A stretch of 6,684 nt of DNA from Oscillospiraceae bacterium (lineage in GTDB: Bacteria; Bacillota; Clostridia; Oscillospirales; Ruminococcaceae), in NCBI GenBank assembly GCA_009782665.1, contig WRIP01000071.1:1-6684 (forward strand), given 5' to 3'. The notes under the pieces were generated by a model, which saw only the letters and a list, made by a program, of their open reading frames with translations, did no database searches and was not told where the DNA came from. This document shows, one piece after another, positions 1 through 5,637 of this stretch (positions are counted from its first letter, which is position 1; each line of letters begins with the position of its first letter). The translations under genes were made by a program, and so were the position numbers.

Positions 1-39
1 TAGCTTAGGATTGTCACTAAAGAATTTTTCTAGTGTCAT
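1..39 (-). CDS. larE: Start of a probable LarE (ATP-dependent sacrificial sulfur transferase), cut by window edge
   Basis: Only the first 13 codons are present, reading MTLEKFFSDNPKL from an ATG at 37-39. This matches from memory the usual opening of LarE proteins, which run on into an ALAFSGGVDS ATP pyrophosphatase loop that would lie just outside the window. LarE donates sulfur to the pyridinium intermediate of the nickel-pincer-nucleotide cofactor used by lactate racemase LarA and relatives. The start is well supported: a GGAGGAG ribosome binding site (49-55) lies 9 bases upstream, and the ATG overlaps the CbiO stop as ATGA, so the gene is the fourth member of the transporter operon. In Lactobacillus plantarum the nickel transporter genes larMN and larQO are also linked to the lar biosynthetic genes. 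The family call rests on 13 residues and operon context, so it is provisional. Confidence 0.55.
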   Translation of the reverse strand, partial: MTLEKFFSDNPKL

Positions 40-728
40 AGTCCGTACTCCTCCAGTAATTTTGAATCATTCAGTATTGAAGGATCGGTGTCTGCTACCA
101 AACGTCCATCTTTGAGTATTAGTACTCGATTGCAAATTTGTGATATGAAGGGGAGATCGTGTGAAGCGATAATTTTAGGATGAGGTAACTTCAACAGAAT
201 CTCAAGTAATATCCGCTTGGCTTTGGTATCTAAAAAAGCAGTCGGTTCGTCAAAGCAGAGTATCGATGGTTGCATAGCTAGCACGGTAGCTATAGCAGCC
301 ATTCGCTTCTCTCCACCCGATAATCTAAGTGAGGAACGCATATATAGATGAGAGATATTCAAAATCTTTAGTGTCTCATTAACCTTTATCTCTGTTTCTG
401 GTTCGGTAAGCCCCATACTCCGAGGACCGAACGCAATGTCTTCATATACCGTAGGCATAAATAGCTGATCATCAGGGTTCTGAAACACTATCCCTATCTT
501 CTGTCGTATCTGTTGTTCAGTTTTTTTGGAAAGCTTTATACCCTCTACCGTTATCTCTCCTATAGGGATATCGAGTATCCCTAGAATAGCATGTAGCAGA
601 GAGGTTTTCCCTGCTCCGTTCTCCCCGACTAGGGCTATGCATTCACCCTCTTTGAGGGTGAAACTTACACTGTCTATAACTTTTGTCTTGTCTGGGTATA
701 TTGCAGTGACATTTGTGAGTTCAAGCAT
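36..728 (-). CDS. cbiO: ECF nickel/cobalt transporter ATPase (CbiO/NikO/LarO type)
   Basis: This is the cytoplasmic ATP-hydrolysing subunit that powers the ECF importer with the CbiQ-type coupling protein. At 230 residues it is a short, single-domain member; many CbiO proteins have a further C-terminal extension. All ABC ATPase motifs are intact: Walker A GENGAGKT at residues 35-42, Q-loop at Q83 inside FQNPDDQLF (typical of ECF ATPases), signature LSGGEK at 136-141, Walker B ILCFDEP at 156-162 with catalytic E161, and the switch histidine H190 in ASHD. The ATG at 726-728 overlaps the upstream cbiQ stop by one base (TGATG) and has a GGAGGAT site 7-9 bases upstream. The stop overlaps the next gene as ATGA. 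The family is certain; the metal (Ni2+ or Co2+) is inferred from neighbours. Confidence 0.95.
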   Translation of the reverse strand: MLELTNVTAIYPDKTKVIDSVSFTLKEGECIALVGENGAGKTSLLHAILGILDIPIGEITVEGIKLSKKTEQQIRQKIGIVFQNPDDQLFMPTVYEDIAFGPRSMGLTEPETEIKVNETLKILNISHLYMRSSLRLSGGEKRMAAIATVLAMQPSILCFDEPTAFLDTKAKRILLEILLKLPHPKIIASHDLPFISQICNRVLILKDGRLVADTDPSILNDSKLLEEYGL

Positions 729-1528
729 CAGCGAAATCCTCCGTAGATGAATGACCTAAAGCTATCAACAGCGAGTAAGCGTAGTAGAATGAATACCAAT
801 GAGCTGACCGTACAATAGAAGAAATCTCCTCTTGTCATTTTAATTAATCCTGTTTTTTCTGTCTTCTGCATATATCCTCTCAGGCTCATCGCGGTATATA
901 TTCGTCCTGCTCTTTCGAAACTTCGAAGCAAGAGCTGCCCGGTAAAGCTACCGCAATCCTTCAATGCTAATCCTTTAGTGTCTTGTTTTCTCAAACTGTA
1001 TGCCAGATACATCGAGTAGGTTTGGTCATAGATTACCGAAAGAAACCTGTATATGAGCTCGGTTACAACGATGAATATTGATGGAATCTTCATGCGTCTC
1101 ATACAATCGGTTATACCGACAAATGGGGTGGTGGCAACTAGCAATAGTAGAGCCATGACCACCAGATAACTGCGAAACAGTATTACAGAAAAACTAACCA
1201 CACCATAACTCAGTTTCAGACCAAGAAACATAAATACCGAGTTTCTCTCTAGTAGTAGTGAAGCAGAGGCGGCAAACAGGCTGAATGGTAACACAACTAA
1301 CAATCGAGATAATAGAATACCGTAGGGTGTTTCGGATAATGCCATTAAGAGTGTTGGATAGAATAGATAGGGAATCAGATTAAAGAAGGAGTATCTGTCA
1401 AACGATACTATGGTTGTGATGTATACCAATGTGGTGATGAGCTTAGCCATCGCATGTATTCGGTGGACAACTGTCTGCCCACTAGAAAGCTGCTCCAACG
1501 CATATATCTGCCGAATATTTTCCTTCAC
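728..1528 (-). CDS. cbiQ: ECF nickel/cobalt transporter transmembrane T component (CbiQ/NikQ)
   Basis: This is the membrane coupling protein linking the CbiO ATPase to the CbiMN substrate-binding component. Of its 266 residues, several stretches are hydrophobic membrane segments, roughly residues 30-50, 52-64, 76-93, 110-132 and 238-254. The diagnostic ECF T-component motif is ERAGRIYTAMSLRGY at 205-219, the cytoplasmic coupling-helix region with the Ala-Arg-Gly type signature that docks on the ATPase. The N-terminal HRIHAMAKL matches the usual entry into the first helix (family form roughly H-R-x-x-P-R-x-K). The start is a GTG at 1526-1528 that overlaps the cbiMN stop (GTGA). A purine-rich AGAGG (1533-1537) precedes it at only 4 bases, so translation probably depends on coupling to the upstream gene. 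The stop overlaps the cbiO start. Confidence 0.93.
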   Translation of the reverse strand: MKENIRQIYALEQLSSGQTVVHRIHAMAKLITTLVYITTIVSFDRYSFFNLIPYLFYPTLLMALSETPYGILLSRLLVVLPFSLFAASASLLLERNSVFMFLGLKLSYGVVSFSVILFRSYLVVMALLLLVATTPFVGITDCMRRMKIPSIFIVVTELIYRFLSVIYDQTYSMYLAYSLRKQDTKGLALKDCGSFTGQLLLRSFERAGRIYTAMSLRGYMQKTEKTGLIKMTRGDFFYCTVSSLVFILLRLLAVDSFRSFIYGGFR

Positions 1529-2535
1529 TCTACCTCTAACCTTTTCCTTTTCTTAAAGAATGACACTATGAGTGGACATAGACAGGCAACTATAAAGGTT
1601 AGACTACCTCCGATGATGGCTGCAACCGATGGACCGGATGCATCATTAACTGTCTGAGAGTCGTAATCAGGCATAGGTGATATTGACTGCTGTATCTTTT
1701 GGGTTCCTTCAATGAAGGGGTAGTTTGTTTCAACAGCTTCACCGCTAGCAGTTTTCTCAATCGACCATTCTAGTCCGTCAGGATTTGACGATGCGATCAC
1801 TGAGAGTAAACCTCCAGTCAAAAGGGTAATTACTATCAGTACAATGAGTAGGCTTTTTATCTTAATGCCAGACTGCAAAGGCGCTCTTTCGATAGCAGTA
1901 TCCATTACCTCCGGGCGCATTCTGTAGACAAAACATAGGATAGAGGCAGTTACTACTCCTTCCACAATTCCTATGACCAGATGTATCGGCTGCATGAGAA
2001 GTAGGAAGGTGCTAAATGGTAGCTCTGAGATACCCGATATGGTTGTCTCCAAAACGACGCAGAATGCTCCCAAAGACACTGCGATAACCGACGAAAGTAT
2101 TGAGGCAACTGATATACGCTTCAAGGTCATTCCCTTCATAACAATCGGCTTGAATATATATGGGAAGACAATCAAACAGGGGACTACCCCCATGTTGATG
2201 ATATTACAACCGAGTGCTAGTAATCCACCATCCGCAAAAAACAGGCACTGAATGACAATTACTGCCGTTGTTACAAGCAAGGCGGGTAACTCTCCGACCA
2301 CTGCAGCTAGTAGTATAGCGCCAATGATATGCCCACTTGCTCCGGTCATTGGTATGGTAAAATTGATCATCTGAGCAGCAAATACAAAAGCCCCCATAAC
2401 ACCCATTATCGGGATCTTCTTTTCACTCAGTTCTTCTTTATTTATTGCCTTAACAGCATACATATCAGCCGCTAGACTGGCTGCACACATAACACCACCT
2501 ACTGCTGGTGATAGCAATGCATCTACCATATGCAT
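1525..2535 (-). CDS. cbiM: ECF nickel/cobalt transporter substrate-specific component, CbiM-CbiN type fusion (NikMN/LarMN)
   Basis: This membrane protein captures the metal ion and confers specificity. I start it at the ATG at 2533-2535, giving 336 residues beginning MHMVDALLSP. CbiM/NikM proteins need a free N-terminal Met-His to coordinate the metal, and an AGGGAGAAG site sits just upstream; a longer GTG start at 2580 would bury this N-terminus. Other family marks are TGASGHIIG with the metal-ligand candidate H69, GGLLALGCNIINMG (103-116) and HLVIGIVEGVVT (185-196). After the M domain (to about residue 205) comes a helix (228-247) and an extracytoplasmic NPDGLEWSIEK (251-261), the hallmark of the N component in PDGL-type NikMN/CbiMN fusions, then a last membrane helix (about 303-327) and a basic tail. 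It is the first gene of the operon and overlaps cbiQ as GTGA. Nickel is favoured over cobalt only because of the LarE-like gene. Confidence 0.93.
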   Translation of the reverse strand: MHMVDALLSPAVGGVMCAASLAADMYAVKAINKEELSEKKIPIMGVMGAFVFAAQMINFTIPMTGASGHIIGAILLAAVVGELPALLVTTAVIVIQCLFFADGGLLALGCNIINMGVVPCLIVFPYIFKPIVMKGMTLKRISVASILSSVIAVSLGAFCVVLETTISGISELPFSTFLLLMQPIHLVIGIVEGVVTASILCFVYRMRPEVMDTAIERAPLQSGIKIKSLLIVLIVITLLTGGLLSVIASSNPDGLEWSIEKTASGEAVETNYPFIEGTQKIQQSISPMPDYDSQTVNDASGPSVAAIIGGSLTFIVACLCPLIVSFFKKRKRLEVE

Positions 2536-2539
2536 ATAT

Positions 2540-2548
2540 CTTCTCCCT
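2540..2548 (-). promoter_or_regulatory. Ribosome binding site deciding the cbiMN start
   Basis: AGGGAGAAG on the minus strand, with its AGGGAG core 7 bases before the ATG at 2533-2535. It supports the short MHM start over the in-frame GTG at 2578-2580, which has no good site at the proper distance. Confidence 0.8.
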
Positions 2549-2574
2549 AAAAAAACAAATACCCAAAGGCTATA

Positions 2575-2590
2575 TATCACTGCAGTGATA
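2575..2590. repeat. Perfect 16-bp palindrome upstream of cbiMN
   Basis: TATCACTGCAGTGATA is a perfect palindrome about 40 bases upstream of the cbiMN ATG and downstream of the proposed promoter. It could be a dimeric repressor operator working as a roadblock, or a hairpin in the mRNA leader. The layout recalls phage-type TATCAC...GTGATA operators, which may be chance. It touches the next inverted repeat (2592-2610) with one base between. Confidence 0.55.
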
Positions 2591-2591
2591 C

Positions 2592-2610
2592 TAATACCTT
2601 CATGGTATTA
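2592..2610. repeat. Inverted repeat with perfect 7-bp arms upstream of cbiMN
   Basis: TAATACC and GGTATTA arms flank a 5-base centre (TTCAT on the plus strand). On the minus-strand transcript it could fold as a 7-bp hairpin with a 5-base loop, or act as an operator. A third copy of the GGTATT arm recurs on the minus strand at 2558-2564 (as GGGTATT), next to a run of seven T (2549-2555), so alternative pairing is possible. Confidence 0.5.
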
Positions 2611-2643
2611 AAATCTGTAGGTGGTTCTATCTTTCATTTTCAT

Positions 2644-2667
2644 TGAACGTTCATCTTCATGACGAAC
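2644..2667. promoter_or_regulatory. GAAC/GTTC cluster at the expected transcription start of cbiMN: candidate operator
   Basis: A perfect 10-bp palindrome TGAACGTTCA (2644-2653) shares its GTTC half with a further GAAC at 2664-2667, forming an imperfect 19-bp dyad (2649-2667). The cluster begins a few bases downstream of the expected transcription start near 2670, a classic repressor position. No regulator gene is in the window. The spacing does not fit the Gram-positive LexA box (GAAC, 4 bases, GTTC). Confidence 0.35.
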
Positions 2668-2676
2668 TCTGATGAT

Positions 2677-2706
2677 ATTTTAACATGGATACAACCGGAG
2701 GGTCAA
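2677..2706 (-). promoter_or_regulatory. Sigma-A type promoter for the cbiMN-cbiQ-cbiO operon
   Basis: Minus-strand TTGACC (2701-2706) and TAAAAT (2677-2682) are separated by 18 bp. Transcription would start near 2670, leaving a leader of about 135 bases before cbiMN. This gives the transporter operon its own promoter even if some transcripts read through from the DUF3842 gene. Confidence 0.6.
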
Positions 2707-2767
2707 TTTCAAAGCGACTGCATTCTATATAATTTACGCATCAATAGCGGTTAAATGGGTACCTGCC

Positions 2768-3178
2768 TTAACTAAAATCAATAACTCTGACAATCTCATC
2801 TATATATGATTGTATGGGTTTTGAGACAACTCCTAGTACTGTTGTATTACATCTGTCAATCGGTATGAGGATTTTATGGGCGTCACTACCCGAGACGGCA
2901 GCCGCCATCATGGGACTGATTTCACCGTGCATCGAGTTAGTAAAGACAATACCTGTAACACCGATGATATAGTCAGCTTTCCCACAGTTATATACCACAG
3001 CATTTTCTCCCGTAGCTGCAAAATCCGCACCAGCTTTTATCATGTTGGTTGTGGCGACCGAGTTTGTTCCGACCGCAATAACTTCCACCATATTAGGTTG
3101 TTTCAGTTCGGCTTTAATCCGCTCAATGATGGTCCTACCGATACCACCACCCATCCCGTCAATTACTAAAATCGTCAT
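2768..3178 (-). CDS. DUF3842 family protein
   Basis: This is a 136-residue soluble protein of a family recognised from memory as DUF3842, for which no biochemical function is established. The N-terminus ILVIDGMGGGIG (residues 3-14) is a beta strand followed by a glycine-rich turn, as in Rossmann-type nucleotide-binding folds. Other family-like stretches are VIAVGTNSVATTNMIKAGA, GATGENAV-like TGENAVVYN, GEISPMMAAAV and KILIPIDRCNTTVLGV. There is no signal peptide or membrane segment. I choose the ATG at 3176-3178 because AAAGGG lies 6 bases upstream; a TTG at 3191-3193 would add five residues and destroy that spacing. It lies upstream of, and in the same direction as, the nickel/cobalt transporter, and I recall family members near such transporters, so a role in metal or cofactor homeostasis is a guess from context. 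Confidence 0.85.
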   Translation of the reverse strand: MTILVIDGMGGGIGRTIIERIKAELKQPNMVEVIAVGTNSVATTNMIKAGADFAATGENAVVYNCGKADYIIGVTGIVFTNSMHGEISPMMAAAVSGSDAHKILIPIDRCNTTVLGVVSKPIQSYIDEIVRVIDFS

Positions 3179-3184
3179 ATATGT

Positions 3185-3190
3185 CCCTTT
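3185..3190 (-). promoter_or_regulatory. Ribosome binding site deciding the DUF3842 start
   Basis: AAAGGG on the minus strand, 6 bases before the ATG at 3176-3178. It overlaps the codons that follow the alternative TTG start at 3191-3193, so the shorter protein is preferred. Confidence 0.65.
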
Positions 3191-3241
3191 CAAAGTCAGT
3201 AAAAAGATAGTTCAACTCACCGATAACCGCACCATGTAAAT

Positions 3242-3270
3242 AACATATCACGAAACGCCGTTTATGACAA
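3242..3270 (-). promoter_or_regulatory. Promoter for the DUF3842 gene with a palindromic spacer
   Basis: Minus-strand TTGTCA (3265-3270) and TATGTT (3242-3247) are 17 bp apart. The spacer contains a perfect 11-bp palindrome AAACGCCGTTT (3253-3263), a possible operator. The leader would be about 55 bases long. The -35 box lies 15 bp from the -35 box of the divergent promoter for the binding-protein gene, so one regulator could control both. Confidence 0.5.
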
Positions 3271-3285
3271 TCTCACAACAGGGTG

Positions 3286-3314
3286 TTGACCTTAATAAAC
3301 TGCCTCGATATACT
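3286..3314 (+). promoter_or_regulatory. Sigma-A promoter for the substrate-binding lipoprotein gene
   Basis: TTGACC (3286-3291) and TATACT (3309-3314) are separated by an optimal 17 bp, with transcription expected near 3321. It lies downstream of the in-frame ATG at 3264, so transcripts from it cannot include that start, which supports the ATG at 3390. The leader is about 70 bases. Confidence 0.7.
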
Positions 3315-3389
3315 CTTAATATAGCGATAGTCAATACTAGTGTACCTAATCGTAACTACCCCACTATATTCAAGGAACAGATACCAACT

Positions 3390-4445
3390 ATGATTATTCG
3401 GAAAATAGTATCAGTTATACTTACTATCACCTTCTTGTTTGCCTACAGCAGTTGTACGACCGAGTCGAAACAGGATAACTCCGAACATGAAGAAGGTTAT
3501 GTCATCGATGCATCTGGCTTACGGCATAAGATACCTGACAAAGAAGAGGTCACCATCGCCTCAGCATATGCCGTTGCGGTGCCCTTCATTGTCGCTCTCG
3601 AGCTTTCCGACAATACCTTAGCCATCAACTACAAGAGTCTATTTTGGGAAGAGAATGTCGAAGGGTTGGCAAAAGCAGGCTCAATCGGCAGGGGAGTGGT
3701 GGATATGGAACTGCTTGCAAAATATGCACCGGATGTTGTTATTCATCGTTCTAACGATCCCAATACAGTTACAGCGATAGATGAAAAACTGGGTATCCCG
3801 GTAATATCTATCCAGGTGGAGACGGTTCACGAGATTATTGCAACCCTTGACTTACTCGGAAGATACTGTCATAAGGAACAACGAGCTCAAGAGGTCAAAG
3901 AATACATGACCGAGAAATTCATAATGATTGAAGAGTTAGCTTCTCAGATTCCTGAAGCGAACCGATGTTCTGCACTGGTGTTCGGTAGTAAAATCGGGGT
4001 AGTAGCCGGAGGGGATATGCTCCAATCATGGATGTTGGAGCTAGCAGGAGGTATAAGCTTGGCGTCAGGGGTTGAGGAATATTTTACGGGCGATACGCCG
4101 AGTGCTTGGGCCAATATCGGTACCGAAACGATATTCGAGATGAATCCCGATGTCATATTCTGCACTAGTTCGAGTGTATTAAACTACACCATCGATCAGC
4201 TGATTGAAGATCCTTCATGGAGCAGTCTTGAGGCCATTAAGACCAAGAGGATATATCAGATACCTGCTAATTGGGATTCCTGGGATCTACCCGGCATTGG
4301 TTGTGTCATCGGAACTATGTGGATGTTATACAAACTCTATCCAGAGTTGATTACGGCTGAACAACTGCAGACTGAGATCGACGAGTACTATATGTTCATG
4401 TTCAATAAGACCTTCGATAAAGACTATCTGGGATATGAACTGTAG
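3390..4445 (+). CDS. ABC transporter substrate-binding lipoprotein (iron-siderophore/cobalamin/metal-chelate type, PF01497-like)
   Basis: This is an extracytoplasmic solute-binding protein of the FhuD/BtuF (TroA-like) class. From the ATG at 3390 it has 351 residues, starting with a signal peptide: basic MIIRK, a hydrophobic stretch (6-18) and a lipidation-type AYSSC with Cys22. Tyr at -3 is unusual for a lipobox, but the placement fits a lipoprotein. Family marks are VIDASGLRHKIP at the mature N-terminus, the VDMELLAKYAPDVVI stretch, IGTETIFEMNPDVIF, WSSLEAIKTKRIYQIPANWDSWDLPG and a C-terminal helix. An earlier in-frame ATG at 3264 would put 42 extra residues before the signal peptide and lies upstream of the promoter, so I reject it. 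An AAGGA lies 13 bases before the chosen start, a loose spacing. No permease or ATPase partner is adjacent; the ligand is unknown, and a metal or corrinoid chelate is inferred from the family and neighbourhood. Confidence 0.85.
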   Translation: MIIRKIVSVILTITFLFAYSSCTTESKQDNSEHEEGYVIDASGLRHKIPDKEEVTIASAYAVAVPFIVALELSDNTLAINYKSLFWEENVEGLAKAGSIGRGVVDMELLAKYAPDVVIHRSNDPNTVTAIDEKLGIPVISIQVETVHEIIATLDLLGRYCHKEQRAQEVKEYMTEKFIMIEELASQIPEANRCSALVFGSKIGVVAGGDMLQSWMLELAGGISLASGVEEYFTGDTPSAWANIGTETIFEMNPDVIFCTSSSVLNYTIDQLIEDPSWSSLEAIKTKRIYQIPANWDSWDLPGIGCVIGTMWMLYKLYPELITAEQLQTEIDEYYMFMFNKTFDKDYLGYEL

Positions 4446-4505
4446 CTAGACTATAAAGTGTATTTCCAGATTCAGCAGAATATATGCTAAGGAATGGGAG
4501 AAACA

Positions 4506-5435
4506 ATGAAAAAAATCCTATCGGTTATATTGATGTTATCAATGATGATTAGTTGTTTTAGCGGTTGTTTTATCTTAACTCCCGAAGAACATGATGAAGA
4601 ACACAGTACATCGAATGATGTCGGAGGTAACGAAAGCAGCAATGCTAACGACGCACAAGCTGAAACAAAACAGGATGATACATCTGTATCAGTTGAACTG
4701 CTACTTCCTGATGAACCCGCAATAGCAAAAGACTTTTCCAATCTTAATATATCAGAGATAGTCGGGATAATCCCCTGTAGGCAGTATCCGGATATGAGTT
4801 ACGTTGGGTTTATCATCGATTCACAGGAGGCTAAAGCGTTCAATAAGCTTATTGAATCAAATGTAGTTATAATGAAAGAGCACTACGATAACCAAAAAAG
4901 TTTGACACAAACACCTTTATTAACCGAGGTACAGGTTGGAGCTCGAAGCTACTACTCAAAGGTTTTTTATGCCGACGAAGAGTATCTTACCGCGTTGGAG
5001 CAACGAACCGATCGTGATCAGTATTATCTGCTCGGTAACTACGGTACAGTAGTAATTACACGCGATCAAAATATTGTATGCCTGACGGTGCTGATATTTG
5101 ATGAAAACTATGGATATTATGAGTACGAATACATCTCTATCGACCTGACAACAGGCTTTAGGGTATCGACATTAAACGACTTTTGTGAAGCTTTCGATCT
5201 TACGTTACAACAGGTTCAGGACCTATATGTCAGGTGTTTTTCCTATGACGGAATCAACGTCGGGTATGACGAAAACTACGTCTTCTCGGGAGATGAATCC
5301 TGTAGTTTGTTCACTTTTGGATGGAACGGGTTACCCGAGACACGTATCTCTATATATTTTGGACAGGGTGGGGTCGATATCTTAAAATATCATGATAAAA
5401 ACGATATCTTCATGATCTTGGATGTGGGGGTATAG
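4506..5435 (+). CDS. Lipoprotein, weakly RsiV/DUF3298-like
   Basis: This is a predicted surface lipoprotein of 309 residues. The signal peptide is MKKILSVILMLSMMISCFSGC, with lipid attachment expected at Cys21 after Phe-Ser-Gly. A low-complexity acidic and Asn/Ser-rich linker (about residues 25-70) then tethers a folded domain. That domain has the layout of DUF4163/DUF3298 proteins, including the extracellular part of anti-sigma factor RsiV: a first part with FIIDSQEAKAFNKLIESNV, then YEYEYISIDLTTGFRVSTLNDF, matching the 'Y-D-L-x-T-G-x-x-L-x-D-x-F' pattern, and a C-terminal strand-rich end. It lacks RsiV's N-terminal cytoplasmic anti-sigma segment, so it is not RsiV itself. The ATG at 4506-4508 is preferred over one at 4494 because GGGAG (4496-4500) lies 5 bases upstream. 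It follows the binding-protein gene by 60 bp with no clear promoter or terminator between, so cotranscription is likely. The specific function is unknown. Confidence 0.7.
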   Translation: MKKILSVILMLSMMISCFSGCFILTPEEHDEEHSTSNDVGGNESSNANDAQAETKQDDTSVSVELLLPDEPAIAKDFSNLNISEIVGIIPCRQYPDMSYVGFIIDSQEAKAFNKLIESNVVIMKEHYDNQKSLTQTPLLTEVQVGARSYYSKVFYADEEYLTALEQRTDRDQYYLLGNYGTVVITRDQNIVCLTVLIFDENYGYYEYEYISIDLTTGFRVSTLNDFCEAFDLTLQQVQDLYVRCFSYDGINVGYDENYVFSGDESCSLFTFGWNGLPETRISIYFGQGGVDILKYHDKNDIFMILDVGV

Positions 5436-5524
5436 ACTGAGAATTATTTAGACTACTCGGTGATTTCCCGAATAAATAACATAACATAGGATGCAGGTAG
5501 GTAAGGGTAAGAGTATGAAACACC

Positions 5525-5541
5525 AATCTCCAATGGAGATT
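5525..5541. repeat. 17-bp palindrome in the gap after the lipoprotein gene
   Basis: AATCTCCAATGGAGATT has 8-bp arms around a single central A, or a 7-bp stem with a 3-base loop as RNA. It lies between convergent genes but is not followed by a T-run on either strand, so it is a poor intrinsic terminator. It also falls inside a 13-codon open frame (5515-5556). The rest of the 202-bp gap (5436-5637) shows nothing I can name. Confidence 0.45.
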
Positions 5542-5637
5542 ACTGATAATGAATAATTGCAACGTCTTCGAGTAAGCGGCTAATCAAATACGAATTAAAA
5601 CACTCCCGTTATAATCCTATATAAATCAGTTGAATCA

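Noticed and set aside
2536..2580. In-frame N-terminal extension of CbiMN from a GTG at 2580
   Set aside because: It would bury the metal-coordinating Met-His N-terminus and run through the ribosome binding site and T-run of the leader.
2575..2590. Phage lambda-type operator reading of the palindrome
   Set aside because: The TATCAC/GTGATA ends are similar, but the spacing is 16 rather than 17 bp and no phage repressor gene is nearby; resemblance is probably chance.
2536..2670. Cobalamin or NiCo riboswitch in the cbiMN leader
   Set aside because: I could not find the conserved B12 box or the four-way junction pattern; the leader of about 135 bases also seems short for a cobalamin riboswitch plus expression platform.
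3264..3389. In-frame N-terminal extension of the substrate-binding protein from an ATG at 3264
   Set aside because: It would place 42 residues before a clear signal peptide, has no ribosome binding site, and contains the predicted promoter.
4487..4741. Minus-strand serine-rich open frame over the lipoprotein start
   Set aside because: It is antisense to the signal peptide and low-complexity linker, with composition explained by those codons.
5436..5500. Intrinsic terminator after the lipoprotein gene
   Set aside because: TCGG/CCGA and TTATTT/AAATAA arms exist but are interrupted by large bulges and lack a T-run.
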